Shown here: positions 35,633-47,900 of the stretch, piece after piece
Layout: each line of letters begins with the position of its first letter
How positions within the stretch are numbered: position 1 is the stretch's first letter
Assembly (NCBI RefSeq): GCF_018873765.1
Contig: NC_057925.1
Coordinates: forward strand, 61,764,970-61,828,969
Origin: Telopea speciosissima
Lineage: Eukaryota; Streptophyta; Magnoliopsida; Proteales; Proteaceae
Reading direction: 5' to 3'
Length of the DNA stretch: 64,000 bases
Translations under genes and position numbers: made by a program
Notes under the pieces: model-generated
Databases searched by the model: none
What the model saw: the letters and a program-made list of their open reading frames with translations, nothing else
Told to the model about the DNA's origin: nothing

Positions 35633-35986
35633 CCAATCGCCAGCCACCAATCAATACCTTTGATATCGTGATCGGTAGTTAAAGTTTGAGGGGAACTTGG
35701 AAGCTGAGCTGGCATCCTAATGGGGTCCACTTTCCAGTAATTCTTGTCCACGTGGCAGAAGAACTCTTATTGAACTCGTACGGATCCTAAATACCTGATT
35801 CTACTAGGTTAAGGACTCTACAGCTCTACTTGGGGTCACTACTAGTCTAACACTATTTTAACTCTTCTAGTTGCCGTTGGAGGAGCCCCCTTGCTGAGAC
35901 ATGGACTTCCATGCCCTTTATAGAGTTAAATTTGGATTAGGCCATGGGTATCAAACGGACCAGATCCAACTTCCTGGTGTACCAGT

Positions 35987-36683
35987 TAGGGGTGTCAACC
36001 GGTCAGGCTCGGTCGGGTTCCGTCGGGCCTAGCTGGGCTTCACAGTGCTTAAAGTCTGTACTGTGATCGCTCGTTTAAGTCTTCGGGTCGGGCCTAATCG
36101 GACTACAATCGGGTTAGTGTAATCGGGCCTTAACCGGGCTGTGGGCATGTTTAACTCTAAACGGGCCTTAACAGATTAAGAGTAATAGAATAATCAACTT
36201 ATCTTTTCTTTCTCACTTCTTAGGTTTATTAGTTTTGATCAACAGTAAAAAAAATTTCTAATCATATGGTCCTCAAAATATGGATAAATAAGTTATTCAA
36301 TGTATCAATTAGGGTCTAACGCCTTCTGGGCTTCTCATGCTACATGGAATCAAGCTACTACATCAGTTTTGATATGAGAGTGAGTGAGAACATATTATAA
36401 CATATATGTGTGTATTAAATATTAATAACCTAATTCATCGGCCACGAGGTGAAAATTTTCAAGACCCATATTAAGTTAAAACCTGATTGATCATCCAAAG
36501 ACCAAACATGCCATTAAAATTTATAAATATTCAGTTCACAAGGTTTCAAAACCAACAAATAAGGTCGAGCTAGCATTCGATCGGTCCGATCGGGCGTCTG
36601 ATGAGCTAAGACCCCACACCAGGACAGCCCAACTACAAAACGTGTCGGATTTAATCGACCGGGCCTGGAATTGACACCCCTGT
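35987..36683. mobile_element. Non-autonomous hAT-type element (copy 3)
   Basis: The left end TAGGGGTGTCAACCGGTCAG and the right end TTGACACCCCTG are inverted. The flanking repeat is 10 bp, GTGTACCAGT, at 35977..35986 and 36682..36691, so an 8-bp duplication GTACCAGT with two extra matching bases is the simplest reading. The interior carries GGTCGGGCC repeats at both ends and AT-rich DNA between. No transposase. Confidence 0.85.
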
Positions 36684-37116
36684 GTACCAGTGATCTAAAG
36701 GACATTTGGACCAAGGTTATTAAACACGAAATTGAAATCCGAGTGTGGTCTAGCCGAGTCCGATTCTAGCTAGATGCCAATATTAGCTAGAATCGGTCAG
36801 GACTAGAGAATTAAAACTAGCGTGGATCAATCGTTCTGGATCGGACAGAATTCAGCTCGATTGATTTTGATTGTTGAAACCCTATTTTGGACTAGATGAA
36901 TGGACCATGGTCAGACCAGTGTTTTAAAGAACGGGTGGACCAGAAACTTGGACCATAGCAAACAATAATCAGATACAAAGAGCTTCAAGGGCTGAAAAAA
37001 CATAATGGATAGAAGTTAAAGGAAAAACTTCCCCCGCAATGCCATAGTGCAGTTTTGCTCTTAGTAGGTCTTGTATGGATGATCTTACCTAAGTCGCAAT
37101 CCTCATTGGCAACCTG

Positions 37117-37144
37117 CTCCTCCTCCTCCTCCTCCTCCTCCTCC
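37117..37144. repeat. (CTC)n microsatellite
   Basis: Nine CTC units in a row, next to the LINE remnant. Confidence 0.85.
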
Positions 37145-37229
37145 CGGTTACTTCAAATTGAACAATGATGTTGCTATTCTAGTGTAAGGAGGTAAAGGTA
37201 TCTGGTTGGTCATTTGGAACTCCCTCGAA

Positions 37230-37635
37230 AGGGTTATGGTGGCGATCTCGGAGCCCAATGTATTTGCATCATAAATTCTTCAGGGCAAGGCCTTAGCTAT
37301 GCGTTCTGGTATGCTTCACGCTCTAGAAGATAGTTTTGAGAACCTATTCATAGAGTCCGATAACAGAGAACTCATATGCTCCATCAATTTAGATTCTTCT
37401 CAATGCTATTATCATTATTCAAGATATCCAGTATCTGTCAACGTATTTCTAGAGTTATATGTTTATTCATATTCCAAGGTCTATCAACAATTTTGTTGAA
37501 ATCTTTGCACTAAAGGCCTTGTCAATAGAATGTGTGGCAAATTGACCTACTTCCACTCCATAAGTGATCAATCTTTGTAATTGTGATTCCATGCGTTTAT
37601 GACACTCTCAATAAGACTATCATTACCAAAAAAGG
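37230..37635 (+). pseudogene. LINE RNase H domain remnant with 3' tail
   Basis: The plus strand reads …LHALEDSFENLFIESDN (RNase H acidic block), then in another frame IPRSINNFVEIFALKALS, the domain's end. A 3' UTR ending TATCATTACC plus A6 near 37635 follows. Frameshifts and stops break the frame. Confidence 0.65.
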
Positions 37636-38231
37636 TACATTGTCAGCATTAGAGAACCCTCTCCGAAAAATTAAATAAATGTGGATGAGCTGGTTGACCT
37701 AAGAGTATAGGACTTTACATCCAATGGTTATAACTAGAGAAACAAATTTTTTTTTTTTTTGTAAGTTACTAGAGAAACAATTCATGTGGCTCAAAACAAT
37801 GAACCTATCTTATCTTAAACTATTAATGGAGTTCAGATTGACGGACATCCTTTCGTACTTATTTGAGTAAATATTTGGTTAATGTACTATGACATCATAC
37901 AAAGCAAGCAATTTGGTGGGCAAACGAACAAAAATATCTTTTGTACAAAAAAAATTACAACAAAACAAATCATACTCGAAGAAAATAAAAGAATGGTTGA
38001 CGTTGTCTGGGTGAGCGTGGTTCGTGTACACGGGGCCAATGAGAGCACAAATATTTGCATCATGGCGAAAGGGTTTTCTCTTTTGATGGGGTGGGGAGAA
38101 GTATTTTTTGTAGATCTAGGAAATTATTCTAATCAAATATTTTTAACTCTTAGATTAACCTTGATCAAGTCAAGGTCATTCTCTATTATCCGAGAAGGGT
38201 GTTTTTTTTTTTTTGGTGCAATTTAAGGGCC

Positions 38232-38425
38232 CATCGGCCATCAACCTCAACAGGACCCCACAAGAAGATAATGAGGGGACCCACAAGGGGTCAAATATGA
38301 TACCCAAAGGCTCCACTTTTTGGAAAGCAATTAAATGTGGACTAGATATCGCTAAAGAGACTTGAATCACCGATCAAACGCCTGATGCAGTTCTCCCAAA
38401 GGAGTAGCGAACCACCAGGGCAAGC
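38232..38425 (-). repeat. Dispersed repeat, partner of 11196..11350
   Basis: On the minus strand: TGGTGGTTCGCTACTCC, TCCACATTTAATTGCTTTCC, GTGGAGCC, CATATTTGACCCC, in the same order as at 11196. This copy extends about 40 bp further on its 5' side. Confidence 0.6.
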
Positions 38426-38429
38426 CCTG

Positions 38430-39361
38430 ATGGTCATCCGAGAAGGGTTCACTTTCACTCTCTTCATCTCTTTTGTCTCTCTCTTTCTCACATGAAATGA
38501 AATGAAATGACATCTTAATTTACTTCTTTTATGTATAAAACCATTTCATTGCTCCTCATTGGTGCCCCGTTTGTTTAAGCAACCTTAAGATTTGGTCCTC
38601 TGCACTTATGGTAAATTACACGTTAGATGACAAATCTCAAATACTCCAACTCAAAAGTCAGGAGTCAGAATCCATTATCCACCGCCTACTATTTTGGACA
38701 TTTAATGTTTCTTCCAAATAATAATATGAGAGAGTCTAAGGTGATCTCACTCCCATAAGGGGCTGGACCCACCTCCATTGAGCTGCCGGGTCCAATGAGA
38801 ATTATATTGGCCCTACCAAATAAATATTAGATAGTCCCAGTCCTGAATCCATATGATCTAAGGGTGGGTGGCCCACAAATCATGAACAATACACCCTTCT
38901 TTTATAGATTCCCCAAGAGGAACACTGGTTCTTGGAGACATATGTCAAGTTAGAATTGGGCACAGAGGTCGTACCCACCTACCTCTGGGGTACGGAGGGT
39001 GGAGTTATTCTGTCCCCACTAGCCCCCATGTGGGGATTCTGATCTTTTCTCTGGGACAAATGGCCCCACATGTTTACCCTCACTACTATTATGGCAGTGT
39101 CTGATAAAAAACCCGCAAATTATGGTGATTTTTCTTCTTCTTATTCTTCTTCTTCCCTGCTTTGCCCAAAACCCCAAATAAATTCTCTCTGTTTCCAAAG
39201 TCTTCATTTTATCTCAGCTGTCTTCTTACACAGTCAACACGTTCCAACTTCTAACTTCTCTTTCTGTCTCTCTCCTTTTGTGTCTACTCTGAAGTTTTCT
39301 TCAGTTTCTTCTTCTTTTTCTTTAGGACCCAGTTTCTTTTACCAGTAAAACCAGTCGAACA
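38430..39361. other. Spacer and upstream region of the DUF538 gene
   Basis: No gene recognised. The last 250 bp are pyrimidine-rich (TTCTTCTTCTT and TCTCTCTCC tracts), as is common in plant 5' leaders. No clear TATA box was found. Confidence 0.4.
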
Positions 39362-42300
39362 ATGGTTCCTTGTTCGAAATTGCTTATGGGTTTCATTCTC
39401 CTTTTCCTGTTTGTCGCTTCTGCACTAGGAATCTCCTCGGTTTCGTCCTCTAATGGCACAACAGTCTACGAAATCCTGACCCAACATGGTCTCCCGAGTG
39501 GCCTCTTACCTGACTCGGTGAAAAATTTCTCCATCTCTGACGATGGGAGTTTCGTCGTGGAATTGGAGAAGCCCTGTTACGTTCAGTTCGAGTACTTGGT
39601 CTATTACGACCAGAAGATTACCGGTACGATCAACATCGGTTCGATAACGAATCTTGACGGGATTGAGGTGAGGCGGTTCTTCTTGTGGCTTGACGTCGAT
39701 GAGATCAGGGTGGATTTGCCGCCGAGCGATTACATATATTTTCAGGTCGGGATCATCAACAAGAAGCTTGATGCTGACCAGTTCCAGACTGTGCACGCTT
39801 GCAAGGATGGTCTCTCCCGTCAAGGTTCTTGGAAGGATATTCTGAAGGTAAAAGGTTCTTTCTTTTGCTTCGTTTCTTGATTTTTACAACTTTCTTTCTG
39901 GTCCGGATGCTGCAGAAATCAGAATCTTCTTCGTTTATAGTTTGTCTTTGACTTTCCGGATTGAAAGGTTGGGGTTCTCGAACTATTTCTTTTGCTTCAG
40001 AGAACCCCGAATCCTTTGATATCCGCGGGAAAAACTTGAATATTCATAGGCAATTATTTGCGTCTTTTGAGAGTGCTGGCTTATTTGGCTTGAGGCGGCT
40101 TGATAAGCTCAGTATCTTTAGAAACCAATTGGAAAATTGTTAGGGTTTGGTCTTTTATGAACTTTAGGTTGAAATACCAAGAAAACTCTTTCATTTTTTT
40201 ATTGAATAGGTTACTTAGAATTTTTGCAGTTGACATGAAATGAGGATGACTACTATGTGAATTGAAGTTTAAGTATTTTCTTTTCTGATTGCTTCTTTAA
40301 ATCAAAACGGTAAAGAAATCTTAACATATGAATATATTTTGTTCCTTGAAGGCTCTTTTAGCAGCAAGAATATGATGTGATTGTATTTTCAGTTTATCTT
40401 AGATGGCTTTTCGTTTGGGATTCTTGGGAGATTGAATCAGGTCTATATGTTGATAGCGAGGAGCTTGAATCATTACAGAAAGTTGACAGTTGGATGCAAG
40501 CTTGTCCCATTTCCTGGATTTTTCAAAGGCCTATTTCGCCACTTGGTAAAATACGTTTGGGCTGAAACTTGACATGCAAACAGGGGACTAGGGGTCAACC
40601 TGTCTACAGAGTTTCGGCCCCATACAATATGCCACATGGTAGATCTAGGTCCTTGCAAAAGGGGCCTTCTACAAAGCTCTTTATTTATAATGTTGTGTTC
40701 CATAGTCTAAAGCAGAGGACTCGGGGCTGCAAAACAGTCAGAAGCTCAATTCCTTTTCAATGAGCTTAAGTCTGTTCAACTAGAAACTACTTCCTACCCT
40801 GCAAAGCACAAATATATATTTTCTCAATGGGTAATCAACTCAATCACTTCTTGTATATATGGCTTATATGCCTCATTATTTTGGACTGGCCCATTTATGG
40901 ATACAACTCAACTCATCTTGGACTTATCCCAACTAAAGGGAGTTGGCTACATGGATCTTTTTTCTCGAATCAACTCTATTTAAAGCCATACTTGTTACTA
41001 GTCCTAAGCCATGCATTTCTTTCTTCTCTACTTCTTCTAAAGTCGTTTTAGGCTTATCCCTGACCCTGGCTTTTTTAGCTCCATCAATCTGAATCAAATC
41101 AACCCTCCGTACTGGAGCATTCAAAGGCCTTCATTGCACATGCCAGCCCATTTACAGATCAGAAGATTATATTATTCTTAAGTTCATCATTATTTGATAT
41201 CATTTTTTTAAATGTTGTAAGTAGCATAGTCATAACAAGCTTAATGTGTATGCAATATGATTATAGATGGAAATGTGGAAGCATATGATGTTGGGAACCT
41301 CAGTCCTGTTAAATGTGAGTGTTTGTCTACTACCCCACATATCATATATTAGGCATGGAATGGCATTATGTGATGGTGGAATATATGTAGAACAGTAATA
41401 CATTTGCCAATTGTCATTGGAAGCCTGTTGATATGACCTACCTTCTTGTATTGAAACATGTATTAGAGATTGGCTATTGACGTAACTATGGCGACTAATG
41501 AAACAAGCTGTGGACGCTGACATTTTTTGGTGCTGGTTATGATTGATTTTATACCATTGTTTAAGGATAAGTTTCCCTTGGCCCTTTTTTTTTTGGAGAG
41601 TTGGGTATGCAAAAGTGAAAACAATCGATGGTGTCATGGAATCTGAAGTTTCAGAAATAATTTACAGAGCATATGGGGTGCTATGTTGATAAAAGATGGA
41701 AATGAGTCTTTGTTTAGTGTTTTTGGTGAGCAGATCTGTTTTCCTTTTTCCATGGTATCAACAAGAAGATGTGTTGAATTGCTTATGACATGTTATATTT
41801 TTAGATACAGTTAGAATGTGGATTTGTAATGTTACTTTATAATCATCCAGTTGTATTTGGTTCATGAGGTATATACATCCATGTGTAGATATATGACAAA
41901 TTTTTGCCAATATGATCTGATATTTTAAATTTGTAATTTTATTCTTCATAATATGTTAGTAGGAAAGCACATGTCTGTGTCCCACTTGCAGTAGTTTTTT
42001 ATCACACTAATTTTAAATCATTGTTTAGAAGTACAATCGACCGCCCCATGACGGGCCATCCTGATAAACTTATCAGGGTGGCTTTCCAATTTTAAGCCAC
42101 ATGGTGAGATGGTGTGGCAATTCATACCAATTGATAGATTGGTCTAGGATTGGATTAGCGATGCAGTTTAGTCCTGAGAGAACAGGCAAAACAGGGCCTG
42201 CGACATGAGGGTGGAACAGGCCGAAACTCTCACCTATGGTTCTGATTTTGGACCAGATTTCTGGTCCTAGTGCAAGCCAGGGTTGGGCTGGCCTGCGTAA

Positions 42301-43496
42301 TGGATATGGTTTGATTTGGCCTGGATATGGCTTGTGTGAGATATTCTAGAAGATTGTGTGGGGTCCTATGAGAAGAACTGGTAGTATATCTTGAAGATCT
42401 GCTGGAATGCTTTCCTAGTAGTTACTATCTTCTATTATTGTAACAGTTCCTTAGTTTCTAAATTAATAGCTTTAAGAGAACTGAGAGTTACTATTTTTTT
42501 TGTTTCCTTTTTTGAGTAGTGCTGTCCACGTAGGGAAGGTATTTTCGGTCTTTGGGACTTTTATTTAAACAATGTAGAGGAGATGGTTGAGAAATGAAGT
42601 TTGTTTTCCTTTGGTTCAGTGATGAATTTGGACAAGGTTGCAGTGGTGAAGCTGTAACACCTCTTGGTGGTGATTCCAAGAGCGGTGATTTCAATCAGAC
42701 CTTACCATGGTGATTCAGTAGGTTGGGTATGTTGGTAATTCCATTCCCACAGGCCAGGTGGTGATATCTTGGTTATCCTTTTTATTTCTTCTGTCATAAG
42801 TAAAAAATAAAAAGTTCTAGTGAATTCTGTTCTTAATACTGGTCTGTCCCTATTTGCGATCTTGTTGCAATTGATCTCTCCCTAGTTTTGCTGGTTTGAG
42901 TTCGCTTCTTTGTTAATTAGCTACATGTCAAATTTCAGGACATACTTAAATCAAATACCCTCCCATGTATTGCCATGTGTCCCTGTATTTTCAGCTGTCG
43001 ATGTATGTCCATACACCCTCTTGTAGTCCCCTGATCTTCAAAGCTTTATTTTGCCACTTGGGCGGGTTCTGTTCGGTCTGAAACTCAACACATAGGGTGA
43101 GGACCTCGAGGTCTCCGCAGAAGTCATGCTACATATAAACTGCCACATGGCAGAAACTTGGGCCGTCCTGGGTAATCTGGAGGTGTTTGGAAATATTTGC
43201 CTGCTTGCCTAGGGTTACATAGCCAAAAAGTGGAAGAATATTTTCTTGACTCATAGTTCTTCGACTAAACCCTACACTAGGTTTTCTGGTGGTATTCCAC
43301 CGGGGTTACAGAACATGTCCCTGTTTATATTCTTATTCATGGATGTATCTCTTATGCAAGTCAGTTTATATATGTGCCCTGGATATCCAGGATAATGCAA
43401 ATAAATCATAATTGTTGGCTAACTGGGATCTAAATGTTCGTGATTCTGCAGGTTGCAACTCCCATTAATGAAGTCCCAATGCTTCTAACCGAGTAA
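39362..43496 (+). CDS. DUF538 family secreted protein
   Basis: Exons 39362..39847 (162 codons, ends CTG AAG) and 43452..43496 (15 codons including stop) give 176 residues. Residues 1–23 form a signal peptide (MVPCSKLLMGFILLFLFVAS). The rest is the DUF538 fold: VYEILTQHGLPSGLLPDSVK, a beta-rich block, then GIEVRRFFLWLDVDEIRVD and VHACKDGLS; the second exon closes with the short TPINEVPMLLTE typical of the family. The intron is 3.6 kb, unusually long, and filled with repeat fragments. DUF538 proteins are plant-specific and structurally related to animal BPI-like lipid-binding proteins; their role is not settled. The exon 2 join is inferred from the conserved tail and exact splice sites. Confidence 0.88.
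40515..40640 (+). repeat. Dispersed repeat family, copy in DUF538 intron
   Basis: CCTATTTCGCCACTTGGTAA, then GGGCTGAAACTTGACATGCA and TATGCCACATGG match the blocks at 43040..43170 (+) and 15040..15160 (−). Confidence 0.5.
40900..41175 (-). pseudogene. RTE-clade LINE, C-terminal RT fragment and 3' end
   Basis: On the minus strand a frame reads APVRRVDLIQIDGAKKARVR then KTTLEEVEKKEMHGLGL and KKIHVAN, the well-known C-terminal end of plant RTE-type reverse transcriptases. The 3' terminal block (TTATCCCAACTAAAG on the plus strand) follows at 40919. It is a 5'-truncated remnant inside the DUF538 intron. Confidence 0.8.
43040..43170 (+). repeat. Dispersed repeat family, second copy in DUF538 intron
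   Basis: CTTTATTTTGCCACTTGGGC, then GTCTGAAACTCAACACATAG and CTGCCACATGGCAGAAACTT. Same orientation as 40515. Confidence 0.5.
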
Positions 43497-43546
43497 GGAA
43501 AGGCCAAATCAACTGTTTTATAATTACATAATTATAGGTACTCTGT

Positions 43547-43830
43547 GATGTGCTGGACTTTGTTGTAAGAGTCTTTGTACCCTTAAAGCCACCAGAAGCA
43601 GGTGGACCAATACAAGGTTGGTTATATTAGGGTTTTGTTCAGCGATGTGCTGGACTTTGTTGTAAGAGTCTTTGTACCCAAAAAGCCACCAGAAGCAGGT
43701 GGATCAATATATGGTTTGGTTGTATGATGGTTTTGCTCAGCGATATGCTGGACTTTGTTGTATGAGTCTTTGTACTCAAAAACCCACCAGAAGCAGGTGG
43801 ACCAATATATGGTTATATGAGGGTTTGTAA
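43547..43830 (+). repeat. Tandem repeat, about 97-bp unit, three copies, downstream of DUF538
   Basis: Units begin GATGTGCTGGACTTTGTTGT at 43547 and 43644, and GATATGCTGGACTTTGTTGT at 43742 (periods 97 and 98). Each continues GAGTCTTTGTAC and then CCACCAGAAGCAGGTGGA, a small palindrome. The array starts about 50 bp after the stop codon, so it probably lies in the 3' UTR. Confidence 0.9.
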
Positions 43831-43914
43831 GTTGTACAATCTGAGTCCTTGTAATGTTTTTAGTCAGCCTTTGTTTTCTTGTTTTGGGACCTTAACGTAA
43901 TGAAATTACCAGCA

Positions 43915-44150
43915 GCACAGATAATTGGTATCAGTCAAGGTAGATTCTGATCTGAATCCGATCCCTACCAATTCTGATTGGATCAGAATTGGGTCCCAAA
44001 AACCCTAAAATCGGCCACTCCAGAACATTTGGAATTGGTGGTCAATGTCGATTCTGATCTGAATTGGTCGATTGGACCGATAATTGGTATCAGTCAAGGT
44101 CGATTCTGATCTGAATTGGTGTGGATACAAAATTCCGATTTTTGAACCAT
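43915..44150 (+). repeat. GATTCTGATCTGAAT-type degenerate repeat
   Basis: ATAATTGGTATCAGTCAAGG occurs at 43920 and again at 44081, each followed by GATTCTGATCTGAAT. Similar sequence fills the core of the intron element at 28385–28745. Class unknown. Confidence 0.5.
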
Positions 44151-44920
44151 GGTCCTTTCCTACTGAGTCCAAGTGAACGTTGAAAATATTCCAAACCCAT
44201 AGAGAATAAGTTTCCATTATTTATGAATTTCACGGTCTCCACCAGATTTTGAGTTATAAAGGAAAGCTACTTCTGTACCGCCCAGCGTATGGCGTCTATG
44301 CTTGCTTGAAGCTGCTGATAGAAAAAACCCACTTGCATTTCTTGCAATTCATCTTTCAAAGCTTCTGATGATACTTCTACTGCACTACTCAAAAATGCGA
44401 TTTGTGTTGCTGAACCCAAATTGGGACTAATGAGTGTGGTTCAACATTATCAAAACAACATTAATAAGTCCATCCATATGGATGACATGACAATTCCAAC
44501 TGCTTAAATAAGGATCTTATAATTATCAATGTATTCATACAGGAAAAGAGAGGAAAGGGTGAGTGAGTGGGGGGCGGTGTTGTGAACCACTTCTAGTTTA
44601 CAGGATATGACCTCCAAATTCTCCACATGTAGGAGATATGAAGCCTTGGCAATGATAGTGTGTAATTGATTGGTGAAGCAATGAGAGATGACGGCCATTA
44701 AGGAGCCTCCAAGCTAAATGGTGGCCTTTTACAAGCTCCCCCCACAAGAGTGTAGACGAACTGCTCCTTTTGCCATTTTCACCAGTAAACCTAGAGGAGA
44801 CCTGCAGAGAGGATTTAATGGGAGTTCTCAATGCTAAATGAGAATCTTCACATAAGAAATACCACAGTACTGTTTTCTCTTCGGTTTCAACAAACATACA
44901 ACAGAAAGTACCATGTTTCC

Positions 44921-47900
44921 CTATAGCCCCAATTCCTTCTTCAACCTAGCAAGAGTGGCCTCAATCTCATCAATGTTGTCCTCTATGCCGCTCTCATTGT
45001 CTGCTTTGTTTTGGTCATCTTCCCCAGTGTCTGACCGGGATTTTGCATATGGATCACTACTTGGGGGCCTTTCATTGTTGTTTCCGCCTTCAACATTGGG
45101 ATCAGTTATGTTCAGCTCTTTCTCTAGAAATTCCACAAATTCTTCACCAATGTCCTGCAAAATGAAATTTTTAGTAGTTTCCGCTACAAATAGTGCTTGC
45201 TTATGGTCTTCACTAAGTTACTTTCTTCATTTCTGTATGTTGTTGCAATAAACATGCATGCCTATAAGCTTAAACCTACATGGCCAATACAAAAAGATAG
45301 AGATGGGAATTTCAATTAAGAGGTAAATACAGAACATTGTACCGCCTTACCGCCAACTCCTCCCATAAACTCTTTGGCTTCCCTTGTGAATCAACATTAG
45401 CTTCCCAGTTACGGAATTCTGCTTGGAGGTCTCTAAAGAAGTCCTCTGTAAATAACCAAAATGAAGATTTAAGAACTACCAAATACTAGGTTTCTTAATA
45501 ACCACAGTTGTCATGGGGGCAAGGCGAGCCTAGGCGGTGGCCAAGCATCTTTTCACCTCGGTGCCTAGACAGTCAAATTGTATTGTATAAAGACGGGGGT
45601 TTTGTGTAAAAAACTAAACTTATGAACAAACTAGTGTTTTATTTTTTTTTTACAGGGGACTTGTGTAAAAAATAATGAATACTTTCCTTTCATTTATAAA
45701 TATGAGAGGGTCTTCTTCTTCTTCTTGAAGGTGGTGGATGGTAGTGGCAGCTGCTACTGCTTCTTCCCATTTTTCTTTTTCTTTTTTTGTTCTTTCTGAT
45801 TTTTCACCCATTTTCCCCTCTTTTCTTTCCTGTTTCCCCCATTTCGTCCCCCTTTTTCTCATTTTTTCCCTTTCTTTCCCCCCTATTTTCTGTCTGAGCA
45901 CCTTGAACAATATGACGATCAGTTGCTTGGGTGTTCAAGAACCACCTAGGCAATGCCTTGACAACTATGTTCATTCATAATAGTGAAAATGCAGGGGGAA
46001 AAATAAAATGAATGCAAGATAAATTTAGTCTCCATTTTGTCCTACGGTAGGACAAATCTACCTATTGTTATTTGAACATCCCTCACAAAGTTACCTGCAG
46101 AAATAAATGGCTTATGTATAAGAATTTAAGTAAATCTGACCTATCTGAGGACAAGAAACTACAAGATGAGGTCAGAAAATACTTTTTCCTACAGGTTTTC
46201 ACTTTCCCCCTAATATAGCTTCAACAACAAATATTACACTGCACTATAATCTAAGGTACAGGTCTGGTAGACAACTATAGTCTAAAAGGGCAATAGCAAT
46301 ACATGCAGCTCATAAACAGTGAAACAGGACTCACCACTTGATGGATTCCACATGGGAACCCTCTTACAGCATAAAACAGAAGAGGGAAAAAACTGAGGCC
46401 TAGAATGGCAGGGGATCAGAAGGTAAGATGGTTACGATCATCTAATTGATCAATTTTGGCTCAATGGATCTCAAATATGAGATCCATCAAATGGCATGTG
46501 ATCCAGTTGTGTTATTCTAGCAGAAATACAAAAAGGAGGGGTGGGTGCCATAAAAATAAGGGTATATGAATCAATACCAAAACCATAGAACTCCTCATCT
46601 TGCTTTCTTTCATCTCTGGAGCTGGAATAACTGGATGCACTATTTCCAAAATCATATCTCTGCCGAGATTCCGAGTTCAATAATGTATTGTATGCATGTT
46701 TTATCCTCATGAACTTCTCCTGAGCATTGGCCTGTACATGTGAAAGCCAGAATTTTTTTTAGTAAATCAGACCTAGGCAGTACATGCTAATGAAATGTAC
46801 ACTAAGAAAACCAGAAGTCATTTGAGATTAAAATTTTTTTATTCATTTCATCATTCAACAAGAAGCTGTTTTTCCCCCCCCCCCCCCCCCTCCCCCCTGG
46901 CGGCAGGATGTGCGTGTGAAACAGAGGGTATATAATTGTTCCCAGGTATATAAATCAAATGCATGTAGCATGTGCATTTTTCCAAGTGTTGGTTGGTGTA
47001 TCCATGTTGGACATGCAATTAGATTCCAACGCCCAATGGATTCCTGAGACTCCTGGAGATTTCCTTTTAAGCAGTAAGCCAGTCAAACCTCAGCATTGCA
47101 ATGCTTATTCCCTGAGGTTGTGTCCTAGAAATTGAAGGTGCAATCATCCCCATTGACTATGACTATGTGATACACCATGAGGCCATGGTATGTGCCCACG
47201 CAGAGCAAGTGCAAACAAACTAGGTGGAGAGGATGCAAGGAAAAGCAAGTGCATCTAACATGAACACCCTAGGCTTATATTTGAAGGTATAACCGTGAGG
47301 AAAATAAGATGAAGGTGTGGAAGGCAAAAGGATTCATGCTAGCAAATCTAACCATAGCTGGTAAAAGTGATTCTAATCCATTGTCTTTTTTCTCCATGCC
47401 TCACCAGGGTTGTTTTAAGTCTTATCGTATCTGCAACAAAAACCAAGAGGTTGGTTAACCAACTTGGGTGGTGTTATGGATTTCTCTCAACCATCAAATA
47501 CCCTCTAATTCGAGATCACCTCGACACACAGAGGATCTCTTAGACGACAAATCAGCCCTCAGAATCACATCAGTGGTGTTCTAGAAACACATCAAGAGCG
47601 TCTCAAAATCATCACTGATCACCCAGACACCAAAGCATTTGGCAAAAAAAGGCAATCACCCAAGTTTCACTTACTAGTGTTTTCATATCAGAAAAATGTT
47701 TCATTACCTATCATACATGGGAAGGCAAAGAAGGAAAGTAAAAGTAGAATAAAAGAGAAATATGATGTCATGTGAATGACAAACATTTCAAAACCTTCGA
47801 ATGCACCCTTCAGATTTTTTTTTCACGAAATGTCTTCAAACCTGAAAGTTATCAATTCCCTCCCTTTTTTTTGTTATCATTGTACTGATTTTTGTAGTTC

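Noticed and set aside
43547-43830. CRISPR-like regular repeat
   Set aside because: Units are contiguous 97-bp tandem copies without spacers in a plant nuclear genome; a minisatellite.
44913-45251. Ser-rich 112-codon plus-strand frame
   Set aside because: It is antisense to the last exon and intron of the J-protein gene.
46330-46390. Exon-like segment with splice-like borders (…AAG|AGGGTTCCC…AGTG|GTGAGT) in the J-protein gene
   Set aside because: None of its possible acceptors keeps the reading frame between the flanking exons, while a direct join 46578→45445 (G|AG GAC TTC) restores conserved sequence exactly.
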